Part shown: in pieces, positions 49,401 through 61,400 of the stretch | Layout: each line of letters opens with the position of its first letter | Position numbering within the stretch: the first letter of the stretch is position 1 | NCBI GenBank assembly: GCA_013433145.1 | Contig: CM024168.1 | Coordinates: 17,871,868-17,935,867, forward strand | Reading direction: 5' to 3' | Source: Ascaris suum | Lineage: Eukaryota; Nematoda; Chromadorea; Rhabditida; Ascarididae | Length of the DNA: 64,000 bases | Notes under the pieces: model-generated | What the model was told of the DNA's origin: nothing | Database searches by the model: none | Seen by the model: only the letters and a program-made list of their open reading frames with translations | Program-made: the position numbers and the translations under genes

Positions 49401-52400
49401 ATAAGGGAGCAACCAGCAGCAATCATTAAGAATGGATTCAAGGAAGCACAGAAACGGGCGGGTCTAGGGTTCTCAATTTACGGTTACGTATAGTATTAGT
49501 GGATGGGTCTTTCGAAAAAACTTCGGAAGGTTTTTCGAATATTCAAACAGGAATACGCTCATTCCATCGGAGTTCCTTCGGAGGGCCCATAATGCCCTTA
49601 CTTCTTTTTTCAAAAGCTTAATTTCTAGGTTATTATCAATCTGTTCGCCAACAGCTTCCAAGTTTCTAATTTACCATGTTATAATCAATCTAACAAAACA
49701 TCCTTCGTCTATCGAAATTCCAGTAGCGAACTGAATGCACTTATTGGAGCAATAAGCGCATTGCCTTCATATCTTGAAGTAGGTTTTCATAAACATCACT
49801 TATAAAGGTGTGGCCTCGAGTAGCACGAAAAAACTCAAAACAATGACTAATGACGGTATAAATGCGGAGAGAGAAAACATTTAAAAGATATAAGCAGCAT
49901 AGGTTTCAGAGACGCCAATATAAATATGGTTGAGCCAGGCAGCCAGAAAAGAATCAATGAAACCAACTAGCCTGCATATATGAGAGGAATTTCACAAAAG
50001 AGTAGCATCCTCGAAGGAAGTTCTCACGAAGTGCTTGTGTCCATTCGGATTCAGTAGGAATTACAGTCAACAGATACCTGCAAGTTATTACGAAAGGTTA
50101 CATTCCATCTTACTTCATTCATGAGCTCCACCTCCATTCCTCTCATCTTCCTCTTCTCTATAAGTGAGATCTCGTACGGCATCCACTGAAATTTCACGAC
50201 TTAATTTCACATTCAAATTGCAATTAAATGAGAAAAATGGATTTTCATCAACTGTCTCCTCGATGGAAACTTGGCTCTCCACAAATTTTGCATTGCTTCG
50301 TCAGCAACTAGATCCCTCAAAATGCCAACAACAGTCAACATCGGTACAAAGCAAAACCATCATGCATTCCTCGTCGAACCGCAATCTCCCCTCTTAATCC
50401 ATTTAGCATATCCATTAAGAGGAAGTTCACCATCACCATAAAATAATACTAATCATGGAGTGAAGAGAAATACGAGGAGATAAGCGTTCGTTTGGAAAGA
50501 ATCTGAAAGGTAACCTACTTCTGATCATACATCATATACAGTGCCCTTCGTAGCACATTCGGGAACGACTTTGCTGAGAAATCGAAACGTTTCCTATCCG
50601 GTTCTGGAAATTAAAATATCTGGAAACATTTGATCTGGAAAACACCAATAGATGAAAGCAGTTAAGTGCTGAAGTGCCTCAACAGTACAATCAACTACAT
50701 TAACCTGAACAAAACCCATGTCCAAAGAACAAATGGATGGTCGGGTAAAACATGAGTGAGCCTCTATGCTCTAAGTGAAGTCAATGACTAAGCTCCCACC
50801 ACAGCTGAAAATGAAGAAAGTACGACCAAAAAATACTTCTGAGAGTGCAGTCATAAGCAATTTTGAAGGTGAGATGCAAAAAGTGTACACAAGAGCAACC
50901 CCCCCCCCCCCCCCCTCGAAATAAAACAGTGCATCCCGCATACTGCGAATCAATACTTCCATCAAAAATTGCTAGAAATTTCTAAGAAAATGTTTGCGCG
51001 CTCGCTCAAAAATATTTACGGCTCCTCTGTCATTTAGCCTTTTCCAAAAAAAGAGACCTGAAATTGAAATGAACATCACAACAACATTTCTAGCTGCTAT
51101 AAACAGTTCAGATTTCGGTATGAGATGTGAGCCGAATAAATATCCAAACCAAAAGAGTAAAATAGCCAGAAAACATGTGGATAACCTAAAAACTTTTGAT
51201 TACTGCAATATAAAGAATTCGCCTTGTGGGATTAGTGTGCGAGGCGATTTTTAAGGACGTCGAATGCGTTCCAAAAATTCCGACTGTAAATAAGTGTTGA
51301 AACAACCGAGACGATAGTTTAGCAAAAGAACTTCGGTCCGAATTATAGATTGATATAAGCGAGACCCCCATACGGGAATACTAAGCGTCACTTTTCGCCG
51401 CTAAAGACTGCTGGAATAGGTGAAAACTTTTCGCAGTAGCTTAAAAATGTTTTTCCAAGGCCAACTGCGGATGTCAGTCAGAAATTGGGCGGAAAGCAGC
51501 GAATATATGCCTTCTCCTAAGTACGAAAGAGAAGGACAGGAAAAGGAAGGAAGGGATTAAGTGACAAGAGGCTAGCTAGGTATGGCGACGTTTTTATACG
51601 GACAGGCGCTACGGGAAAAAGAAACGACGGGCAAAAAAAGAAAAATGAAAGCATTCAAGAGCAAAAAAATAAGCTAGCAAGAGCAAAAAATAGTTTTAAA
51701 AGTATGTTTGATGCAACTTTCAAAGATGAGGAAGTACATATAAAAATCTGAGACTTCAAAAACTCGTGCTGATTTGGAAAACTCAAAAAATAAATAAATA
51801 ATTAAATCGAGGAATTATATATAAATGGGGACAACTACATACAAATAGACATTATCTACAAAAAAACTACATACGTGTGCCTTGCATAATATGCATAAGA
51901 AAGCTAATTACCCAGCGCACTGCGTATAGAACATAGCCATCTTACAATGCACCATCAGATCATCACAAATTTGCAAATATATTAAGCTTCAAACTACTAA
52001 TGTGAAAAGGGCATACTTTTACTACTTATTATAAAGATATAGGCAGACTTACAAAACAAGCAGAACTTTATGAATACTGCAAAAATGAATTGTTTATTAA
52101 CCCGAGGTGCTTCTGCTTAGGGGTAGAAATCTTCGGCGACATGAGCCCTTGAAGGAAGACTCAAAATAGTGACAAACCTCTGAGATATCGCTGACAGTGG
52201 TCGATCAACGTTTCAAAAATATGTTCCAATGCCGACTCGTCTGCGACCAACATTCGTGCTATTGTGGGCACTGTGAAAATCTGCAACGGGCTCGCTGACG
52301 CGATTCACCATACCATTTACAATTCACCTGATCCTATTATAATTCACTTTTAAATCACATTTTATACCAACGCACATTTTGTGCTAGACATTTTTTTTTA

Positions 52401-55400
52401 AATATTGAAGCAATACCTCTCACAATTTGCCCTTCGTAGTCAATATGCTCCAGAAATCCTTGAATAAAAATTTCTTCATTGACCCATATCTATCCAAAGA
52501 AAATAATAAAAGGAAATGGCAAGGAAAGAAGGGGATCGCCAATGCATCGACTTTTACATAAAAGCGCTCATTTCATATGGCCAAACGCATCGACGATTAG
52601 CACCAAGCCCACATTCGAGGGAAAGACACAGCGTGCGAAGCGTAACTGGTCAATGACTTGGCATCGTTATCAATATTGAATCAGTGCAGATAAACTCTGA
52701 AGAAAGACCAACAGTCTCCAAATAACTACATCAAAATGAATGAACAAACCTGGACGGTAAGTGCAGTAATCGAGACCGCGTGTTCGTGATCATCGTCGAT
52801 AAAATCGAAGAACACTTTCTTATAGAACTGCAATCATAAACCAACATTAGAAAAAGAACATACAACGAATTTGAGATAATCACTGACTCATCAACTATAC
52901 TTACTCATTTAACTAATTTTATATAATTATCTTTGATACAGTCATGCACGCTGCATCGATAAATTTTTCACAGCTGTTTAGTGATGGAATTTGTCAACCA
53001 CCAAATGCTGGGTCACCAGCTCTTATTGAATAAAAATTTCACAAGAAAACTGCTCGGCGTTTTCAGTTTCGTCAACCTGAAGATATCCGCCTCGTTGTCC
53101 CATATGAAAGTTATCCTAAAATTCCGCTGTAAACTTGCAGATCGAACACGAAACAGAGTTTTGTACGTTAAAAAGTCGCATACATTCTGCAAAAGATTTG
53201 CCAAGTCACAAAGATTTGTACGAACAGCTGCTTCAATAAAAATTTGGATGCATCACTAAGCAAACTTAAAAAATGCAATGTGCATACAGCAATAAACGTC
53301 TTAGATGTCCTTCCACTTATTCGGAAATCTCTTAATTAATACCTCATCTCAACTGTTATCGACTATTATTTATTAAATTTATATTTTCATTAAACTGATG
53401 TGTATATAAATATGTACTCATAAACAAATAAATGCTTATTTAATTCGCTATTAGATGAGTTCGGAACACTGATCGGTGTGCTCCTAATGCTTAGCACCCG
53501 ACTTGCTTTTCTCTTGCAAAAAAGCTCGAAATGGGCCTGCAATTACAATACCTTTCCCCATTCCATCGCTCATTTTTAATCCCAAACAACAAAACAACAT
53601 GAAAAAAGTAAGTACTCTGATGAATTGTCTCGAGAATTGTTGTTTGTGTTCACCGTTCATTAGGACCGTTGCCATCAACATTTGATGGAAGTTTGCACGA
53701 GCAGCTGAACAGACAAATAATTAGGCGACATATCGTTTTATCAATCGACGAGCTGCTATAATGATAAAACTGACAAAAATCGGCACTTATTTCTAAATCT
53801 TCCACGATTCTAGGAATATAATATTTCCCTTCGACAAACAAATATCTCACTCTCGAAACCAAAACCTCTTTCAATAATATTTGCCCTATTACCCGCTAAA
53901 TGCATTGTTTCACGAAGTCATATATCTGCCAATGTGAGAGACTTCCAGTTCCACTTTTAAGATGAACAGAAAACAGTTTAATAATCGTCTTTCCAGTTCT
54001 TCTATCTCGCATCAACGTCCTTTCTCTGATTCTGCGAAAAAATTTCTTTTCACCTTTCCACAGAGCACGATCGAGCTTCATAAGGTGGACAAGCAGTGTA
54101 TCGTTAAGATCATCATCATCCACTTCCATCGAGCTCACTTCCTCAATGAGGCGGTCGTTCAGCAAAACCTCTCCGACAGTCCACGCCAAAGGAGCTAGAA
54201 TATTGAAAGATTGCATAATGCTACAAGATAGAGCATTGAAGAGATCGTCTGAAGATTCCCCCATATGAACTGCCAATTCCACTTATTGTTCGACCATGCA
54301 CAAAACGCTTTGAAGCGACTTTCTTGGTTATGCCAGCTCCACCGTAGAGTCGCTTCCACTCATTTTCAAGCACTTTTTAAAAACATTCCACATAAACTAA
54401 AGAATGGCCTATGTGTGAAAATTTTAGCCGAATTCTGCTAGCAAAGGGGATGTGGAAAGAGTTAGTGAAAAAAATTAAACCAGTGCAACTTGCTGGTCAC
54501 ATAGCAGATCAAATAAAAACGAGTTATTGAGCCACAAAAGTTCACTGCCACTGAAGATTACAAAAAGCTTTTCAAGATACATTCTACCAGCCATTTGAAG
54601 AAAGAAGAGAATCCAGTCACCTGTAATCAACCATATTTTTCTACAACCTGAGCCTAAACATCATACAACTGAATTCCGCTTAGTACGATACAAAAATGGA
54701 ACACATACGGAAGTTACGCGTCTGTGCTGTTAACCAATTCATGAGTCGGATAGCGAAATTTTGCATGGCCACCAATCGTGTGTCGACAACGCGCACCTCC
54801 AGTGGGCCACTCTTCTCTGTGCGACGATTCGTATCCTTCTGTGTGCGTCGCTAGAGCAGCATTTTCTTTCATATGCCTCTTTCAAAGCCAACAGCCAAAA
54901 ATGATTTCAGGTTGAAGGTCGATATCACCGTAGACTGATGTGTGGGTTCACCATCAAAAACGCAGACTCTGACTCGAATCTCTCTCATGCTCATTCCTTA
55001 CCTCTAAAGGTTCTGTGTGACTTGATCCGTGCTGCTCAACGCTGCTTTCTTTAGGAGATGCAAAGCCATTCAATACGTCCCTAACGCACATGTGATGCAA
55101 CATTGTATCTGAGCATGGTCGTGCTGAGAATACCTTGTCGCACTTTACTGAATTAATAAGATCAAATTTTGATGTCAATTAAATAAGCGGAATGAACCAG
55201 CCAAAAAGGAAGATCACTTCTGAAATGTTCTTCTTGTAAAGACGTAGCAGGCGTGACAATCATAATCGATCGCTGCACGATGCATGGTCCAACTCGCTGT
55301 GGTTAAGGATAAAGCTGCAGTCGTTCACAAAGTTAAGGGCATCAGAAGCAAATGTTGGAGATTAATATGGCTGTTCGGTGAAGATCATGTCTAAGAAAGT

Positions 55401-58400
55401 GTTCGCGACATAGAGGAAGCCGCAAGACCGACGATCATTCATTCTCTTCCAAGCAGAGTACAGTTCTGAAGGACGAAATGGCACTGTTGAGACAGATGTG
55501 AAGGAATATAACCCAGAGCATGAGAATCAACGTGAGCGGATCTGGACTAGGAGCGTGCCATGTCGAACTGTCGGCGGTGCTCGAGGCCGTATTCCTATAC
55601 ACCTCTATCTTTCAGTACAGGTGTTCATTGCTCGAACGAGTTTCGAGCAGCATCGTTCGCCTGCTATGCCACAGCAAGTGTTCATCAACAGGGAAGGGAA
55701 ACATTATCACTTCTTTGTTCGGTTATTCCCTTTTACCACTTTTCCACACAAAGTCTGACCACTGTGAAACAAAACATATGTTTGTTCCCTATTTCTCTCG
55801 TCTCGCTGCCTGACAATACTCCCGCGATCTCCCTCCCTAGCCCCGAATTACAATGAAGGAATTGTGATCTTATAAAACACAATAACATTTGCCTACGCAT
55901 TTAAGCGTCGTTAATTAATGCCTGCTTGTCATTTGCCACTGCTTTGTATCAAGCATTAAAGTGCTAGACGGAGTGCAGCGATCTGGGCGAAACAAGGATG
56001 AGTCGTGTTGGAGAAAAGAATGAGAAGAATTGTGGTGCGGTGGCAATAGTTGCCTTTTTTAGTATTGAAGGGAGCTGGGCGAGGGTGAAGAGGAGAGGGG
56101 GAAGATGCCGCTTCATTTCGTGCAACCAGCACTCAAATGTGAGAGAGACAAGACCAACGACGATACTCAATGTGTGGACTCAGCCACCTTTCATCCCCAT
56201 AAACGAAGAAACTTCGACGATGTAGCAAGGAAATGAAAGAAATTCGCACGAGGGAACGTTAAACAAAACGAGTAGAAAAACTGAGAATGCCCTTTTTGTA
56301 ACGAACTAGTCTCCATTCTGGAAACAGCGAATCATAGAATCTTTCTGTCTTCAAAGTTCCATGTCGAGGACACAATCTACAACGAGCTCGTTAGGCAGCT
56401 AAAAAGAACAGAAGGAAGAGAACGTCTACTCGGTTCCTTTGTCTTCCTGCCATTTTCATTTTAATTCTTCATTCCCTCCCTTTCGGGATTCCGCAAAATA
56501 GATTCGAGAAAGGAATATATCGGAATACATAATTATATCTGCTTAGAAAATAACTGCATCAAATCTTCTCAGAATTCTACATGACCTAACGCTGCACAAG
56601 TTAACTTCCTGAGGCACAGATGACCGACAAAGACATCCTCATTCGTCCGGATGGTAAATCGTCCCATTAGCCCATCGCCCCCCCCCCTCTCTCTGATCAA
56701 TGAGCATGAGCTTTTATTTCATAGCACACAGGATATAACATTAAAAAGCCGACCTGAATTTCCTCTTTGGCACGTGCACAGAACTCATTACTACCAGCAC
56801 GGACACTGCTCCGTCCTTCACGGTCAACTATCGTGGCCAACAACATTGCCTGCTGCTCATTGCAATGGATCGATAAGTTCAACGCACGAATCACCTATAA
56901 ACACTCTTATTTCAACCATATGAAAAAAAGGAGAGTAAGGATCGCGAAAACAACATGCTGACACAGCCTTTATACAAAGAAAGGTGGCACCTGCTACAAT
57001 TTCCTCAGCCGGGACTCATTGTTCCTCCCTCCCCGCCCTCCTCCCCCTGCCTTTCACTGCGATAATTGCTGTCTAGGTTCATAGTGTTCTCTGGTAACCT
57101 AAACTCCTTTTCGTCAAGCATGGAACAATGCTCCCTTCACTGCGTCCTCAACGAAAATGACTGACGAAAAACGTCTCTAAGTGGCCAATATTTCTTTTAC
57201 TATGCACATAACCGCACAATGCAGAAGCCCTCTTCGAACTTCAATTCGAGGTCCGCTGCAACGATCCTATACTCGACATTCGAGTCGCAGCAGCCTAGAA
57301 TTTTTTTGCAATGAATGCGACAGATCATAGCACTGATGTCTAAAACGAAGAGCAACTCGTCGGTAATCTTGTCCCGCAAGTGCTCTGATCGCCAGAATAT
57401 AGGAGTGATATTGATATTTTCACAAAAAAAAAAAATGAAAGGAGTGAGTGCAGAAGAGGTAAAACAGAAGCCAAGTATCAAGGTAGCAGATACAGATATG
57501 AGGACGCCGAAGGCCATCCTCAAACAAGTCACGGATCAGTGCTTCATCGTCCCATCTAAGGACGACCACAATGGTGCTCAGCAAGCTGCCAAATTTACAT
57601 GACCCGCTTACTGATATAGAGATGCTGAAAATGATGCAACCATAAAAAGGACAACTTTCAGCCCCAAAGACCTGTTTGGACTTAATGAAGCCAATGTGAG
57701 TGCCCTTTTAAGATCTGTAATTTTAAACCGTAGAGACGATTTTCTGGTTGTTTCAATAATCAATGGGGAATTTTATAAGAGACTACTCAACTGTTAGACT
57801 TCAGAGACTAGAGGAGCTAGAGGAACAATTAACACAAAAGTCGCATTCATTACCTTCCAATCAATTTTCTAAGCTAGGGATGCAGAATTCTGCTATCGCT
57901 TCCTCGTCCTATCAGCATTCTAGAGGACTTAAAAAAGATATGAATATCGCGTAACAACCAGCGTGAAAACCTTTCATAGTGGAAGATAGAAGGAAATTAA
58001 GCGAAATCAATAAAAAAGAAAATGACAAACCGAATCGTAGGTATGAGTCTCATCATTATAAAGGATTGTTTGATAAGGTGGCAATGAAGGATCCAAGTCG
58101 ACTCTTCTGCAAACAATATCTATTGTCACAGCAACACTCGTTCCACTCCAAAACAACCTTCATTACTTTCATTAAAAACTCCATTTGGAAATCTGAATGT
58201 TTATGCGCTTTAGAAAAAATCGGAAATAAATAAATAAACCCTCATCTGGTTATCAGACAATTTTTCCTTACAGCTCATAGATCAATTTCACCTTAAACAT
58301 TTTCTCTGATCGCTAGAAGAAATAAGCTGACTCTATTCCTCCTCTCCATTGAACAAAGGCGCTCAGATCACTCGATTAATCTAATCTTTCAACTTAAAGA

Positions 58401-61400
58401 AAACGAAATGAGACAGAGCATAAAACTAACGACACGATCTCTGGAAGGTCGTTGCCATGTGGCCAACACACCAACTTCGTCGAATATCGGAGAATTGTTC
58501 GCGTCAATGCTCGCACTCGTTCCGAAACCTCTTCCGGTATTTGGTTCGATCTGAACTCACAACTTGACTCCTATAGCAGCTATCCAAAACTCATATTCCT
58601 GAGCTCTTTTCATATATAAAGAACACCTTATTAGTTCACATAAATCCCAAATTTTTTTTAACTTACTCAGAAGACGAACACAGCGCAACCATAGGCGAAT
58701 AATGAACTGCAAGTAAAAGTACGAGTCCATGCACTCTGTTGTGGTGAACGACCGTATTGCAACTCAATTTCGATTTCAACCGCAGTTTTACTCAAACAAT
58801 TGGGTAATTGAACACAGGTCGGCTAAAAACCCACCAATATCACTGACTGAACAGGCACCATGGCTAACCGGTTTGAATTACGCAACTACAGAAACAGAGG
58901 AACAACGAAATATTATGGGGCAGAGAAGAACAGATATCACCGAAGCCGATCTATGCAAAATTGAGTTGCAACACGGTCGTTCACCACAACACTCAATTCC
59001 ATTCAAATGAATCATAAAGTCAGCAGACTATTTCAACAAAAGAATCGATGTGAGGGGTGAGCTGCTGTTAATTAGGCTCTTAGAACACCTCAATAAATGT
59101 AAGCTTTAAGACGATACTTCACCGTATGTCGTTTTAGTTAGCCGGCTTCTCCATACTTAAGGACGGCATCATTTTCTACTCACCAAAAGAGTTGCACCAA
59201 AATAAGCTATGGTGTTTCCGTTTCGACGTTGTACATTTGAGGAGTGTTCTTCCAGGCAATATCGTTAATACACCTGTTGAGTCATTTTTCAGTCACTGGC
59301 TAGCCCACCTTACCTCGACGCTTGTACTAATCCTATACACTAACGCACATAATGTTCCGAACGATCACGTTATTAGGCCCTTAAGGACTCAAACTGTGCT
59401 GTTCTCAACGTTACTCTTATTTCTTCTCTATTTCTGCTTTCTAATATGTGCATAAGTTTTCTCATATCTAGATTTATGAACAAAGAACTAGAGCTTTCAC
59501 ACTATTGGGGAACTTATCTAAAGAATCTCGTACTTCTCGACGACTTTTTTCCCGAGTCAGTGGGGAGATGGGAAAGGAACGCGGTTTCATTCTCTTCCTA
59601 TCGCCAATAATTTTTCTTTGTTTTTCACGCAGGTGGACACATGTCAATCAGTATAATGACATTACAACAAATCATATGGCAATAAAATACCGCTGCCGGT
59701 AACTGCCTTCATCAGATTCACCAAATTCTTGACGAGAGTCGACTTTACTGGGGAATCGCCCACCATTCTCCAGTAAAACAACAAAGTAATAACTTCTGGA
59801 AAACCTAAGTGGAAATTTTATTCGCCTACTTTTGCTGATCATCTGGTTGCGCTTGCGAGATGTGTATCTCACATGCCGGATGTTGTTTCCATGCCTCGAC
59901 ATCTCCACAGTCGCAGTAACCACTGCCTCCGGAAGCAGCCATCTCAATACATTCCATCTTGCAAATGAAGCAACGTAAGAGCACATACAAATACTTCATA
60001 TTCACGCACAAAACCTCTCTCTTCGCCGAAATGCGGCAAAGCAAATTCCTCCCGGGCTCATGCAGTGAATCCCCAAAAGACATTAGACAACTTCATAAAA
60101 AGGAATCCGCGAATCCGTCGCTATTATATCCCCCTCTCATCTCCACTCTTCCCTTGCCGTCATATGAAATGGGGTTCGACTCAAACGAGGCAAACAAATA
60201 TAAGAAAAACTTTGTAGTCAAAAAACAACAATGATGCAGAAGAGCATATTGATGGCAATAAATGTTTGAAAACCATTAAAATTTCTTTCGCAAAGTATTC
60301 AAAAGTAAAGAATGTTGCAGTTCGCATTAGCAATTTTCGAAGCCATCAGGCATCAACTTCAGCAAACTTTTTTATTCTCCAGCCGCTAAGTGAACACCCA
60401 ATGAGTTCTCGATTACTACAGCTCATAGGCAAAACCTTGTCAACGGTCAAGCCCCAAAAATGTTTAATTCAGGATGATAGTCCGTAGACCATGAATACAT
60501 CAATTTCCCCGCCTGCAATCATAGTGACCCAGGGAAGTGAATAACATTGTAAGCAAGACACATATCACTGATCGTTCCATGTCACTTTCAGTGCTTCCAA
60601 AAAAAAGCCAAGATGCTCCAATTATGTGCATTCGACGACTAACTGCTGCTCTCAAAAATGGAACCCTCAAGTACGAAGAAACAATACAGAACAACTCACC
60701 CTGTATTTATGAAATTTATGTACCGACCTCTGGAAGCACTCATAACACAGAACACATGTTGGATCACTTGCACATTCCCTTAAACGGAATATAAAATAAA
60801 ATGCGTTCAGATGGTCTTAAAAAGGATGCCAATCATCCCCTCTCGTCTTTCCCAACCTTCTTTCCTCTACGAAATAAGATTGAACTAAACAACGACCATC
60901 CCGCTCACATCTTACCCATTGGGGACAAACCGTCAATTCGACTGCATTCATCTTCCAATTAGATTTCAAACTCCCGAATATTTGCTTTCTGATCCTTCGG
61001 GACAAGAATGACTGTGATTCCCGAGAATTCCAAGCTTATACGTTGACAGCAATGGCCAACGTATGAAAAAGGGACCACCCAGTAGAAAACATTCCTGCTC
61101 CGCGAACTAAATTCCCTTCCCAATTCAGTTACCGATACCACTCTTCTGGTGTGAGGATCAGGTAGACGAATTTAAAGAATGAACCTGGCGTAATTCTTAA
61201 AAACAGTAAGTTCACCCGGCGTGATCCGCAGACGATCAAGTGGGCAGATGATGCAAAAGTGAAAACTCAGCGAGAAAGAATGAAAACGGCTACTATTATT
61301 TCGTCGCGTGACATAAACTGAAAGGCTGCACTTCTGTTAAATGCCGGGTCGCAGCGCAAATGCACATTAGCTAAGACCATGACGATGTTCGCAGCCTTGC

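Noticed and set aside
53896..54282. Single 128-residue minus-strand gene
   Set aside because: The centre is a ubr-1 exon (54054-54194) bounded by an AG acceptor and a GT donor that fit neighbouring exons; the rest is intron read-through.
57200..57532. 110-residue minus-strand frame as a separate gene
   Set aside because: No domain is recognised. It lies inside the ubr-1 gene span and only a short piece resembles that family.
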